NCBI GenBank assembly: GCA_965207165.1
Contig: OZ242265.1
Span: forward strand, 4,340,001-4,404,000
DNA length: 64,000 nt
Reading direction: 5' to 3'
DNA from: JAAXHV01 sp965207165
Lineage (GTDB): Bacteria > Pseudomonadota > Gammaproteobacteria > Eutrophobiales > Eutrophobiaceae
Shown here: positions 1-8,035 of the stretch, piece after piece
How positions within the stretch are numbered: position 1 is the stretch's first letter
Layout of the letters: each line of letters starts with the position of its first letter
Position numbers and translations under genes: made by a program
Notes under the pieces: model-generated
Seen by the model: only the letters and a program-made list of their open reading frames with translations
Databases searched by the model: none
What the model was told of the DNA's origin: nothing

Positions 1-132
1 GATGATGTCCGCGCCGGCAGGTAGCGAAAACAGGAAACACAGCGCCACCAACAGGCTGGCGCGCGCACGCAGGATGAAATTCCGAAACCGGCTTCGACAA
101 GGTGCCGGAATAAGATCGGTGAGTGGGTTCAT
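1..132 (-). CDS. 5' end of an exported protein (partial, runs off the window)
   Basis: Reading leftward from an ATG at 132-130 gives 44 uninterrupted codons to the window edge. The peptide starts MNPLTDLIPAPCRSRF and continues into a hydrophobic run (LLVALCFLFSLPAGA) that looks like a signal peptide with a cleavage site after AGA. Only the secretion signal is visible, so function cannot be assigned. It is divergent from the transporter at 192, and the two would share the 60-bp gap between them. The ATG is the best start seen; the gene itself is an inference from an open frame with a convincing signal sequence. Confidence 0.5.
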   Translation of the reverse strand, partial: MNPLTDLIPAPCRSRFRNFILRARASLLVALCFLFSLPAGADII

Positions 133-191
133 TACCGGTTAGAATAACACTTTTTACCGGCAGGTGAGATTGTCGCGGGAGAGTACGGCAG

Positions 192-1100
192 GTGAGAACG
201 ACAACGCTTTTTCCATTGGGCGCCGTTGCGATCAGCGTTGTATCCTATCTCCATCCCGGCCTGTTGCAGCCTTTCAAGGGGTATATTGTCCCCTTGCTCG
301 GCCTGGTGATGCTGGGCATGGGGATGACCCTTCGGTCAGCTGATTTCAGGAATGTACTCAGGAGGCCCCGGCCCGTGACACTGGGTGTCGCCCTGCAGTT
401 TATCCTCATGCCGTTCATGGCATGGACGGTATCGGAGGCGCTGGGATTGCCGCTTGAACTGATGCTGGGCATGGTGCTGGTAGGCTCATGCCCCGGGGGC
501 ACCGCATCCAATATAATCTGCTACCTGGCAAAAGGCGAGGTTGCCGTATCCATTACCCTGACGGCCGTGTCCACACTATTGGCGATATTCCTAACTCCGC
601 TGCTGACCTGGCTGTATATCGGGCAGAAAGTACCGGTGCCGGTACCGGCCATGATGCTGAATATCTTTACCATCGTGCTGGCGCCGGTTGCCCTGGGGGT
701 GTTCATCAACAACCGTTTCGGTGGCAGGCTGGAGACGGTCAAACGCATTTTCCCCGGTGTTTCCGTCGTTGCCGTCATCGTGATCATAGGCATCATCATC
801 GCCAATACCCAGGCGCAACTGGCCCAGTTGGCGGCGCCGGTTATTGTCGCGGTGTGCCTGCACAATATATCCGGGCTGGCAGGCGGCTATTGCCTGGCCT
901 GGCTGTTCGGTTGCGACGAGCGTGTCCGGCGCACCCTCGCGATAGAAGTGGGGATGCAGAATTCCGGCCTCGCCATTGCCCTGGTCGAACTGACGAAGTT
1001 TCCGCTGCTTGCCGCACTGCCCGGCGCGGTATTCAGTATCTGGCACAACATCAGCGGTTCAATGCTGGCCGCCTGGTGGGGCAGGGGGGATGAGAAATAA
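192..1100 (+). CDS. Bile acid:sodium symporter (BASS) family membrane transporter
   Basis: A 302-residue, very hydrophobic protein with about nine to ten predicted membrane segments. It carries the BASS-family signatures GSCPGGTASNIICYLAKG (about residues 98-115) and, near the C-terminus, EVGMQNSGLAIAL (about 251-263), which form the crossover sodium/substrate region in characterised members. The family moves organic anions such as bile acids, pantoate or keto acids with Na+; the substrate here cannot be read from sequence. The start is GTG at 192. It ends 10 bp before the convergent cyclo-ligase gene, and no operon partner is obvious. Confidence 0.9.
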   Translation: MRTTTLFPLGAVAISVVSYLHPGLLQPFKGYIVPLLGLVMLGMGMTLRSADFRNVLRRPRPVTLGVALQFILMPFMAWTVSEALGLPLELMLGMVLVGSCPGGTASNIICYLAKGEVAVSITLTAVSTLLAIFLTPLLTWLYIGQKVPVPVPAMMLNIFTIVLAPVALGVFINNRFGGRLETVKRIFPGVSVVAVIVIIGIIIANTQAQLAQLAAPVIVAVCLHNISGLAGGYCLAWLFGCDERVRRTLAIEVGMQNSGLAIALVELTKFPLLAALPGAVFSIWHNISGSMLAAWWGRGDEK

Positions 1101-1110
1101 GGATTAATTC

Positions 1111-1671
1111 CTAATTCCTGCACTTGATCACCCTCTTTTCCGTAATGATCTGATCCACCCGCACGTCAGTATCGGTGGCAGGCATGTCATTCACGATCTG
1201 GCATTCATAACATAATGCCGTCTTTGCGGTGTGCGGATGAGCGGCGAACCACTTGTCGTAATAACCTTTACCGTAACCTATGCGTTTGCCGTCCGGGGTA
1301 AACCCCAGGCCCGGGGTAATACTCAGGTCAACCGGGGACTGCCATTCGGCATCGTTCTCCGGCGTGAGTATGCCCAGTTGTCCGGCCCGCAGGTTCTCCC
1401 AGCCGTCGAAACGGACCGCGATCATCTTTTCCATGTTGATGATTTTGGGGACGAGGACTGTTTTACCCAGTGTCCGCAGTCGATCGATGACATCCCGGGT
1501 ATTGACTTCGGCATCTGTGGACACGTAGCAGAAGACCGTATCGGCCTGTTCGATCCGGGTTTGCAGGCGCGCATGAATGGCCTGGTCGAATTCCTGACGC
1601 TGTTGCTGCGACAAAGCCTGACGCACCAGTTTCAGGCGTTCTCGCAGGCTCGCTTTTTGCCTGCTCAGCAT
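1111..1671 (-). CDS. ygfA: 5-formyltetrahydrofolate cyclo-ligase
   Basis: A 186-residue protein that converts 5-formyl-THF to 5,10-methenyl-THF with ATP, recycling the inhibitory side product of folate metabolism. The family signature is near the C-terminus: GLGFTPDGKRIGYGKGYYDKW (about residues 121-141), with the glycine-rich phosphate-binding part GYGKGYYD. The basic N-terminus (RQKASLRERLKLVRQALS) is also typical, and the length matches the family. It starts with ATG at 1671, divergent from the rpsP operon promoter. It belongs to folate C1 metabolism, separate from the H4MPT genes further on. Confidence 0.92.
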   Translation of the reverse strand: MLSRQKASLRERLKLVRQALSQQQRQEFDQAIHARLQTRIEQADTVFCYVSTDAEVNTRDVIDRLRTLGKTVLVPKIINMEKMIAVRFDGWENLRAGQLGILTPENDAEWQSPVDLSITPGLGFTPDGKRIGYGKGYYDKWFAAHPHTAKTALCYECQIVNDMPATDTDVRVDQIITEKRVIKCRN

Positions 1672-1711
1672 AGTACCGGCCGGCTTTGCCGCTGTCGTTC
1701 TGAAATCATCG

Positions 1712-1740
1712 TTTTCATTTTCGTAAAAAGGCCGTATAAT
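1712..1740 (+). promoter_or_regulatory. Probable sigma-70 promoter of rpsP operon
   Basis: TATAAT at 1735-1740 is a perfect -10 box. TTTTCA at 1712-1717 (four of six matches to TTGACA) lies 17 bp upstream. It sits about 57 bp before the rpsP start, where a ribosomal operon promoter would be expected. Confidence 0.6.
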
Positions 1741-1796
1741 AACGCCTTTTTTTCAGCAGGTAAGTTCTGCCGTTTCACCGGCATAAGGTTAAATTT

Positions 1797-2057
1797 ATGG
1801 TAACAATTCGATTAGCGCGGGCTGGCGCAAAGAAAAGGCCTTTTTATCATGTAGTTGCAACCGATTCACGCAATCCGCGTGATGGCAGGTATATAGAAAG
1901 GCTGGGATATTTCAACCCCATAGCAACCGGCCAGGAACAAAGATTGAACCTGGAACAGGAGCGGGTTGACTATTGGCTGTCCCAGGGAGCACAGCCATCG
2001 GAACGCGTGGCCGGGTTAATCAGGATTAACGCTAAAAATAAAGCCAAGACGGGCTGA
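1797..2057 (+). CDS. rpsP: 30S ribosomal protein S16
   Basis: An 86-residue protein beginning MVTIRLARAGAKKRPFYHVV, the characteristic S16 start, with the family sequence RIERLGYFNP-like (YIERLGYFNP). S16 is an assembly and structural protein of the small ribosomal subunit. An AAGG ribosome-binding site precedes the ATG by about 8 bp. It is the first gene of the conserved rpsP-rimM-trmD-rplS operon; rimM begins 5 bp after its stop. The protein is of normal length and nothing odd was seen. Confidence 0.98.
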   Translation: MVTIRLARAGAKKRPFYHVVATDSRNPRDGRYIERLGYFNPIATGQEQRLNLEQERVDYWLSQGAQPSERVAGLIRINAKNKAKTG

Positions 2058-2062
2058 CCCCC

Positions 2063-2599
2063 ATGCTGGAGCCTGCTGGCAACGAGCAGGGAAAGCGGGT
2101 CATCATCGGCAGGATTTCCGGCGTACACGGGGTAAGCGGGTGGCTGAAGGTATTTTCTTATACGGCGCCGAGGGATAACATCTTTTTATACCGGCCCTGG
2201 CTGCTGGGAGAAGACGGCGAGGATACGGACACTGCATGGACCGAGGTCGAATATGAAGAGTGCGGGAGCAGAGGAAAAACCCTGGTAGTTAAATTTCCCG
2301 GGGTGGAAGACAGGGAAGCGGCGGGTCGCTTCGTCGGCCGCCCGCTTGCCGTGCCGCGCAACCGGTTGCCGGAGCCGGCATCCGGTGAGTATTACTGGGC
2401 TGACCTGATGCAGATGGAGGTTGTGACCCGGACCGGCAAGCGCCTCGGCAGGGTCGTTGACATGCTGGAGACCGGCGCCAATGACGTGCTGGTTGTGGAG
2501 GGCGACAAGCGCCGTTCGATCCCGTTTGTAATGGGTGAAGTCATCAGGCGCGTAAACCTGGATGACGCGCTCATCACGGTGGATTGGGAATGGGATTAG
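2063..2599 (+). CDS. rimM: Ribosome maturation factor RimM
   Basis: A 178-residue protein that helps mature the 16S rRNA 3' domain and binds ribosomal protein S19. It has the N-terminal RimM motif IIGRISGVHGVSGWLKVFSYT (about residues 14-34) and the C-terminal PRC-barrel segment with YYWADLMQMEVVT and the ending IPFVMGEVIRRV. The start ATG at 2063 follows rpsP closely, and its 3' end overlaps the trmD start by 10 bp, so the two are probably translationally coupled. Confidence 0.96.
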   Translation: MLEPAGNEQGKRVIIGRISGVHGVSGWLKVFSYTAPRDNIFLYRPWLLGEDGEDTDTAWTEVEYEECGSRGKTLVVKFPGVEDREAAGRFVGRPLAVPRNRLPEPASGEYYWADLMQMEVVTRTGKRLGRVVDMLETGANDVLVVEGDKRRSIPFVMGEVIRRVNLDDALITVDWEWD

Positions 2600-3339
2600 C
2601 AGCAGGTGTGGTTACGTTGTTTCCGCAGATGTTCGCTGCAGTCAGCGACTACGGCATCAGCGGAAAAGCCGTCAGGTCGGGATTGCTGCACATCAGCACA
2701 TTTAATCCGCGGGATTACGCGACGGACCGCCAGCGCAGTGTGGATGACCGGCCTTACGGCGGTGGACCCGGTATGGTCATGATGGTGCAACCGTTGCAGG
2801 CCGCCATACGCTCTGCCAGGGAAGCGTTGCCCGGCGCCGCGGTGGCTTACCTGTCGCCGCAGGGGAAGACGCTTCAGCAACAGGACGTGACGGCATTCGC
2901 CCGCAGGGATTCATTCATTCTGGTGGCGGGCCGCTATGAAGGTGTTGATGAGCGGTTTGTCGAACTGGAAGTCGACGAGGAGTGGTCCATCGGCGATTAC
3001 GTGCTCAGCGGCGGCGAGCTTCCGGCCATGGTATTGATTGACGCGGTAGCGAGGTGCCTGCCCGGTGTGCTGGGGAATGAAGAATCCGCGCAGGAGGACT
3101 CTTTTTTCCGGGGACTGCTGGATTGCCCCCATTACACCCGGCCGGAGCAGGTTGCGGGACGGTCGGTGCCGCCGGTATTACTGAGCGGCGACCATGACGC
3201 CATCCGCAGGTGGCGCCTGAAACAGGCGCTTGGACGTACCTGGAAGCGGCGCCCGGAACTGCTGGAAGCATTGACCCTGGACCCGGAACAACGGGCATTG
3301 CTTGCTGAATACATAGAGCAAGAGCGCAACGACGAATGA
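2590..3339 (+). CDS. trmD: tRNA (guanine-N1)-methyltransferase TrmD
   Basis: A SPOUT-class methyltransferase that makes m1G37 in tRNAs, preventing frameshifts. The protein starts MGLAAGVVTLFPQMF and contains the family motifs RPYGGGPGMVMM (about residues 56-67), VAGRYEGVDERFVE and the AdoMet-binding knot IGDYVLSGGELPAMVLIDA (about 132-150). I chose ATG 2590 because the family begins only a few residues before the VxSLFP motif; a TTG at 2584 is possible. It overlaps the end of rimM. Length of 249 aa is normal. Confidence 0.95.
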   Translation: MGLAAGVVTLFPQMFAAVSDYGISGKAVRSGLLHISTFNPRDYATDRQRSVDDRPYGGGPGMVMMVQPLQAAIRSAREALPGAAVAYLSPQGKTLQQQDVTAFARRDSFILVAGRYEGVDERFVELEVDEEWSIGDYVLSGGELPAMVLIDAVARCLPGVLGNEESAQEDSFFRGLLDCPHYTRPEQVAGRSVPPVLLSGDHDAIRRWRLKQALGRTWKRRPELLEALTLDPEQRALLAEYIEQERNDE

Positions 3340-3382
3340 TACGGTCTGGTGATAAAGCCGGGCCCTGACGAGGAGTACAACC

Positions 3383-3739
3383 ATGGTAAACATAATTGAG
3401 CAACTCGAGGCTGAACAATGCGACCGGGAAATTCCGGAATTTCATCCCGGTGATACCGTTGTTGTACAGGTCAAGGTAGTGGAAGGCCAGCGCGAGCGGT
3501 TACAGGCGTTTGAAGGCACGGTAATCGCCAAGAAGAACCGCGGCCTCAATTCCTCGTTCACGGTGCGCAAAATTTCTTACGGCGAAGGCGTGGAACGGGT
3601 ATTCCAGACCTACAGCCCCAGTATCGCGCAGATCACCGTAAAACGACGCGGGGACGTGCGCCGGGCAAAACTGTATTACATGCGCAGCCGGCGCGGCAAG
3701 GCGGCCAGGATCAAGGAGAAGATCAAGCCCTCATCCTGA
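3383..3739 (+). CDS. rplS: 50S ribosomal protein L19
   Basis: A 118-residue protein with the L19 sequence FHPGDTVVVQVKVVEGQRERLQ-type core (about residues 21-42), GTVIAKKNRGLNSSFTVRKISYGEGVERVF and the basic tail KLYYMRSRRGKAARIKEK. L19 sits at the 30S-50S interface. AGGAG precedes the ATG by about 7 bp. It is the last gene of the rpsP operon; an inverted-repeat element starts 12 bp after its stop and may act as the end of the transcript. Confidence 0.98.
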   Translation: MVNIIEQLEAEQCDREIPEFHPGDTVVVQVKVVEGQRERLQAFEGTVIAKKNRGLNSSFTVRKISYGEGVERVFQTYSPSIAQITVKRRGDVRRAKLYYMRSRRGKAARIKEKIKPSS

Positions 3740-3750
3740 AGTATTTTATT

Positions 3751-3894
3751 TATCCGCAGATTACGCAGATTTACGCAGATAAATATATGAAAATTAACGA
3801 GGCCCCGGAGATGGTTAAAGAGTCCTGCTTTATTTTCTCTGAGACCGCTCAACACTACAAATAATCTGCGGTAATCTGCGTCATCTGCGGATTA
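3751..3894. repeat. ATCCGCAGAT-type inverted-repeat element, copy 1
   Basis: The left arm (3751-3781) has an ATCCGCAGAT core followed by two ACGCAGAT blocks; the right arm (3862-3894) is its near inverted complement (AATCTGCG blocks, then ATCTGCGGAT). About 80 bp of unrelated sequence lies between them. The same arms recur at 5664-5811, 18438-18638 and 38316-38394, so this is a dispersed miniature element. It lies between rplS and xerD. Confidence 0.85.
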
Positions 3895-3914
3895 TTCTCC
3901 TGTGATGGTGGTTA

Positions 3915-4802
3915 GTGACTGAAAAGCAGGTTGTTATTGATCAGTTTCTCGATGCCCTGTGGCTGGAGCGGGGGCTGAGCGAGAATACCTTAAGCGCCTA
4001 CCGCAACGATCTCAATTCATACTCGGGTTGGCTGGCGTCCGCGTCCCGCGGGTTACTGCAGTCCCGGCCCGAGGATATCCTGGCCTACCTGGCCTCGTTG
4101 AGCGGCATGTCTTCCCGTACCAGTGCGCGCCGCCTGTCCACTCTGCGGCGTTTTTTTCAATACCTTGCCAGGGAAGGCCGTATCCACGATGACCCCTGTG
4201 CCAGGATAGCTGCGCCGCGTATCGGCCGGCCTTTGCCGAAGTCCCTGACCGAGGCGGAAGTAGAGGGGTTGCTTGATGCGCCGGATACCTCCAGCGCCAT
4301 CGGCCTGCGCGACCGGGCGATGCTGGAGGTGTTATACGCAACCGGGCTGAGAGTAACCGAACTGGTGACCCTGCAGATGGGCCAGGTGAATTTGAGGCAG
4401 GGCGTGGTGCGGGTCGTCGGCAAAGGCAACAAGGAACGTCTGGTACCGTTGGGGGACGAGGCCGCGGACTGGCTGGAGAAATTTATCCGTAACGGCCGCG
4501 CTGAACTGTTGCCGGGGCCGCCTTCGGCAACACTGTTTCCGAGCCGTCGCGGACGCACGATGACGCGCCAGACTTTCTGGCACGCGGTCAGGCGCCATGC
4601 CGTCCGGGCGGGAATAACCAAAACGCTTTCCCCGCACGTGCTCAGGCATGCGTTCGCCACCCACCTGCTGAACCACGGCGCGGATTTGCGCGTGGTGCAG
4701 ATGTTGCTGGGACACAGCGATATTTCGACGACGCAGATCTACACCCACGTTGCCAGGGAGCGACTGAAAAACCTCCATGCAGAACACCACCCACGCGGTT
4801 GA
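3915..4802 (+). CDS. xerD: Site-specific tyrosine recombinase XerD
   Basis: A 295-residue tyrosine recombinase that, with XerC, resolves chromosome dimers at dif. The N-terminal SAM-like core-binding domain spans roughly residues 1-90 and the catalytic domain 110-295. Catalytic residues visible are R146 (ATGLRVTEL), K170 (GKGNKERL), the HxxR of SPHVLRHAFATHLLNHGAD, the later H in LLGHSDISTTQ and the nucleophile Y in IYTHV. The start is GTG 3915. The next gene is dsbC, the order seen in many gammaproteobacteria, which favours the housekeeping XerD over an integron or phage integrase. Confidence 0.94.
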   Translation: MTEKQVVIDQFLDALWLERGLSENTLSAYRNDLNSYSGWLASASRGLLQSRPEDILAYLASLSGMSSRTSARRLSTLRRFFQYLAREGRIHDDPCARIAAPRIGRPLPKSLTEAEVEGLLDAPDTSSAIGLRDRAMLEVLYATGLRVTELVTLQMGQVNLRQGVVRVVGKGNKERLVPLGDEAADWLEKFIRNGRAELLPGPPSATLFPSRRGRTMTRQTFWHAVRRHAVRAGITKTLSPHVLRHAFATHLLNHGADLRVVQMLLGHSDISTTQIYTHVARERLKNLHAEHHPRG

Positions 4803-4814
4803 GCCGGCAGTGTC

Positions 4815-4869
4815 AATTTGGGACACCCATGAATTGCGAAAAATTCGCAATTCATGGGTGTCCCAAATT
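4815..4869. repeat. Perfect 26-bp hairpin (TTTGGGACACCCAT type)
   Basis: Positions 4815-4840 are the exact reverse complement of 4844-4869, with a 3-nt AAA loop. It lies between xerD and dsbC, 13 bp after the xerD stop. Such long perfect palindromes resemble REP-type intergenic elements; it may also end or stabilise the xerD transcript. No poly-T tail follows, so it is not a classical terminator. Confidence 0.85.
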
Positions 4870-4929
4870 AGTGGCGGCCTGTGTTATGATTGATGCTGGT
4901 TATCCCATCAAAAAAGTGAGTAGGAATAG

Positions 4930-5652
4930 ATGTCTGTGCGATTTGGATTAATAATTCTGGCTGCTGCGCTGTTCGCTGCCGGAACATACGCCGACCCGGA
5001 CCGGGACAGCCGCTTGCGCGAGGCGATCAATGAAGTTTTCCCCGACGTTGAAATCGACCGGATCAAGCCGGCGCCCATCCCCGGGCTCTACGAGGTTATG
5101 CTGGGTACGGACATGGTCTACATGAGCGAGGACGGCCGTTACATCCTGCAGGGGGACCTGATCGATCTCGGGGAGAGGGTTAATCTCAGCGAACGGGAGC
5201 GCGCTGCCGCAAGGAAGCAGTTACTGGCAAGCATCCCTGCATCCGAGACCATCGATTTTGCGCCGTCAAACCCGGAGCATACCGTATACGTTTTTACCGA
5301 TATTACCTGCGGCTATTGCCGGCGCTTCCACCAGCACATGGCGGAGTTGAACAGCAAAGGTGTAGCTGTCAGGTACCTTGCCTTCCCGCGCGCCGGGGTC
5401 GATTCGGAATCGTTCAGGGAAATGGAATCGGTCTGGTGCGCCGCAGACCCGACTACTGCCATAACCCGGGCCAAGCAGGGCGACCAGGTAGCAGCCGCGC
5501 AGTGCGACAACCCGGTGCAGAGGCAGTATGAACTGGGACAATCACTGGGCGTGAGAGGCACACCCGCCATTTACCTGGAAGGCGGCCAGGAAATGCCCGG
5601 TTACGTACCGCCGGACACCTTGTTGGAGGCGCTGCAGCGGTATTCCAGTTAA
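4930..5652 (+). CDS. dsbC: Periplasmic disulfide isomerase DsbC
   Basis: A 240-residue thioredoxin-fold protein with a signal peptide (ends about GTYA, residue 21). The active-site CGYC lies in DITCGYCRRFH (about residues 131-134), and the cis-proline loop is GTPAIYL (about 213). The N-terminal dimerisation domain is present (LREAINEVFPDVEIDRIKPAP). DsbC reshuffles wrong disulfides in the periplasm, kept reduced by DsbD. An additional cysteine pair (WCAADPT, AAQCDNP) matches the structural disulfide of the family. It is preceded by AGGAAT before ATG 4930 and sits in the usual place after xerD. Confidence 0.93.
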   Translation: MSVRFGLIILAAALFAAGTYADPDRDSRLREAINEVFPDVEIDRIKPAPIPGLYEVMLGTDMVYMSEDGRYILQGDLIDLGERVNLSERERAAARKQLLASIPASETIDFAPSNPEHTVYVFTDITCGYCRRFHQHMAELNSKGVAVRYLAFPRAGVDSESFREMESVWCAADPTTAITRAKQGDQVAAAQCDNPVQRQYELGQSLGVRGTPAIYLEGGQEMPGYVPPDTLLEALQRYSS

Positions 5653-5663
5653 TTCTGTTGATC

Positions 5664-5811
5664 TATCCGCAGATTACGCAGATTAACGCAGATGTAATCA
5701 AAGGCTGTTTAATATATTCAGTTATTGATATTGAGTCGTTGGCACAACACTTTTTCGACTCGGAATCAAAACAATTCAATAATCTGCGTTAATCTGCGTC
5801 ATCTGCGGATA
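5664..5811. repeat. ATCCGCAGAT-type inverted-repeat element, copy 2
   Basis: The left arm (5664-5693) and right arm (5780-5811) match those of the copy at 3751-3894, with a different middle. The right arm overlaps the 3' end of the convergent gene at 5789-6619 and encodes its last residues and stop codon. Confidence 0.85.
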
Positions 5812-6619
5812 AATGCAGTTCACCCTGCAACGATTTAATCACTGCCACGGTCCTGCTGCCGTCTTTTTCGGTGTGTTCGACCTTTACCTGTAAAAAGTTC
5901 AGCTCGGGTGCGCACCAGAAAACGGACCTGCGGCTGCTGCCGGGTTTGTGCCTGAGCATTTTTATGGTGTCGAAGCTGCCCAGGGGTGTCTCAACGGTTT
6001 CCTCGCCCAGCCTTTCGAAACGGTAGGTCTTGATTCCACCCCCGTCCGCGATCAGGTAGGTATCGGGGGTGTGCCCGTTTTGCAGGTCGTACATGATCGC
6101 CAGCTGGTACAGCAGTTTATCCATTACGGCCGGTTCGATCGGCATATGCCAGAAATCACCGTTGATGGTGTTTTTTATCTTCTTGTCGTGCCAGTTGAAC
6201 TCTATGGAGACGTCACGTTTTTTCCTGTCGCCGGTTCGTTTGTAACTGTAGAGAACAGGCTGAAGCAGGTGGTCCCGGACCATCAGCCTGCTGGTCTCTA
6301 CTATGTGCACTTTTTTGAACAACGAGATCAGGCCGGTCGTTTTCGTCTCCGAACTGTATTCATAACTGTCATCGTCCAGTTTCGCCAGGCTGCGCACCAC
6401 TCGCGCCGCTTTCGTATTTTTCGCGTACAGCGAATATTCCGCCTCGAAGGTGGGCAGAGCGGTAACGCTTTCGGCGCGCAGCGCGCCGGCGCCCGCGAGC
6501 AGGCAGAATAAAAACAGCAGTTTGAATAACCGTGCTACACCTGTACAGTTAGCCCGACGCGGAGGTAAACTTGTCAGGACATGCAGACAGCGCGAAAAAA
6601 ATTTAATCCCGGTGAACAT
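5789..6619 (-). CDS. DUF3108-type exported protein
   Basis: A 276-residue protein with a secretion signal (hydrophobic LFKLLFLFCLLAGAGAL, about residues 31-47, cleavage near ALRA). The mature part resembles DUF3108 proteins: FEAEYSLYAKNTKAARVVRSL at the start and RVERLGEETVETPLGSFDTIKMLRHK-like text towards the end. Function is unknown; the family is often found near cell-envelope genes, as here beside hldE. The start at 6619 overlaps the divergent hldE start by 39 bp, and no closer in-frame start was found. The last residues (LSADDAD) and the stop are provided by an inverted-repeat element. Confidence 0.75.
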   Translation of the reverse strand: MFTGIKFFSRCLHVLTSLPPRRANCTGVARLFKLLFLFCLLAGAGALRAESVTALPTFEAEYSLYAKNTKAARVVRSLAKLDDDSYEYSSETKTTGLISLFKKVHIVETSRLMVRDHLLQPVLYSYKRTGDRKKRDVSIEFNWHDKKIKNTINGDFWHMPIEPAVMDKLLYQLAIMYDLQNGHTPDTYLIADGGGIKTYRFERLGEETVETPLGSFDTIKMLRHKPGSSRRSVFWCAPELNFLQVKVEHTEKDGSRTVAVIKSLQGELHLSADDAD

Positions 6620-8035
6620 GCGAATATCCTGGTAGCCGGTGACGTGATGCTGGACCGCTACGTCTTTGGTGACGCCGGCAGGATATCACCGGAAGCGCCG
6701 GTCCCGGTGGTACGGGTGGACAGAATAGTGGAACGGCCGGGCGGCGCCGCAAACGTTGCAGCCAATATCAGCTGCCTGGGGTTGGAAGTCAGACTGGCCG
6801 GCATTATCGGAGACGACGAGCAGGCCGGGGTATTGGAGGAAGCATTGTCAGAGTCGGGCGTCCGTTATCATCTTCATCGTCAAGCTGGTGCTTCCACTAT
6901 AACCAAACTCCGGGTTTTAAGTCAAAACCAGCAATTGCTGCGGCTTGATTACGAAGGTGATCCGGCTGCAGCCGCGGCCGACCCGCTGCTGGAGATATAT
7001 GCCGACCTGCTGCGCGATGCGACGGTTGTGGTGTTATCCGATTATGCCAAGGGGAGCCTGGCCCGCGTGGAGGCTTTCATCAGGCTCGCTACCGGACGCG
7101 CCCTGCCGGTCATCATCGATCCGAAAGGCGCCGATTTCTCCCGCTATAAAAATGCCACGGTGCTGACGCCGAATTACCGGGAGTTCGAGGCCGTTGCGGG
7201 CAGCAGCCTGAACGAAGACGAGATATGTACAAAAGGCATGAACCTGTGTGAAACATTGTCACTGGATGCCTTGCTTATCACCCGGGGCAGGCGCGGTGTT
7301 ACCCTGCTGGACAGGTCAAACCAGGAAATCGTCAACCTGCCGGCGGAAACCCGCGAGGTGTTTGACGTCACCGGCGCGGGGGATACCGTCATCGCCACGT
7401 TTGCGTCAGCCGTAGCGTCCGGTTACGGTTACCGGGAGGCCGTCTGCTTCGCCAACTCGGCTGCCGGCATCGCGGTGCAAAAGCTGGGTGCGGCCACTGT
7501 CAGTCTCGCTGAATTGAATACCCTGCCTGTCCGACCCGGTGACTACGGCCGCGCCAGGCACCTGCAGCCTGACGACCTGCTCGACGCGCTCGATCTCAGC
7601 AGGACGCAAGGAGAGAAAATCGTTATGACCAACGGCTGCTTCGACCTGTTGCACGCCGGCCACGTCGAGTACCTGGAGCAGGCCGGGGCGCTGGGCGACA
7701 GGCTCATCGTCGCGGTGAACGATGATGCGTCCGTACGCAGGCTCAAGGGCGCCGGCAGGCCCGTACAGGACCTGGAAAAACGCCTGAAGGTACTGGCGGG
7801 GCTGGCTGCGGTCGACTGGCTGGTCACGTTTTCCGAGGATACGCCGGAGCGCCTGGTGGAACTGGTCAGTCCCGATCTGCTGGTCAAGGGCGGTGATTAT
7901 GCCGTCGATGAAATCGCCGGAGCCGGACATGTGAAATCACATGGAGGAGAAGTGAAAGTACTGCCGCTGGTGGAGGACTGCTCTACCAGCCTGATACTGG
8001 ATAAAATCAGGAGCGCAGAACGGGGTCCGGCATGA
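6581..8035 (+). CDS. hldE: Bifunctional heptose 7-phosphate kinase / heptose 1-phosphate adenyltransferase HldE
   Basis: A 484-residue fusion that phosphorylates D-glycero-beta-D-manno-heptose-7-P and then attaches AMP, on the way to ADP-heptose for the LPS inner core. The N-terminal ribokinase-type domain (about 15-325) has GDVMLDRYVFGDAGRISPEAPVP and the catalytic loop DVTGAGDTVIA. The C-terminal cytidylyltransferase-type domain (about 350-484) has MTNGCFDLLHAGHVEYL, with the HxGH-like nucleotide site, and KGGDYAVDEIAG. The stop overlaps the hldD start by 4 bp, so hldE-hldD-waaA form an operon. Confidence 0.96.
   Translation: MQTARKKFNPGEHANILVAGDVMLDRYVFGDAGRISPEAPVPVVRVDRIVERPGGAANVAANISCLGLEVRLAGIIGDDEQAGVLEEALSESGVRYHLHRQAGASTITKLRVLSQNQQLLRLDYEGDPAAAAADPLLEIYADLLRDATVVVLSDYAKGSLARVEAFIRLATGRALPVIIDPKGADFSRYKNATVLTPNYREFEAVAGSSLNEDEICTKGMNLCETLSLDALLITRGRRGVTLLDRSNQEIVNLPAETREVFDVTGAGDTVIATFASAVASGYGYREAVCFANSAAGIAVQKLGAATVSLAELNTLPVRPGDYGRARHLQPDDLLDALDLSRTQGEKIVMTNGCFDLLHAGHVEYLEQAGALGDRLIVAVNDDASVRRLKGAGRPVQDLEKRLKVLAGLAAVDWLVTFSEDTPERLVELVSPDLLVKGGDYAVDEIAGAGHVKSHGGEVKVLPLVEDCSTSLILDKIRSAERGPA

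Noticed and set aside
3915..4802. Integron or phage integrase
   Set aside because: Sequence, length and the xerD-dsbC neighbourhood match the housekeeping recombinase; no attachment site or cassette is seen.
4815..4869. dif recombination site after xerD
   Set aside because: A dif site has two short arms around a 6-bp centre; this is a 26-bp perfect palindrome with a 3-nt loop.
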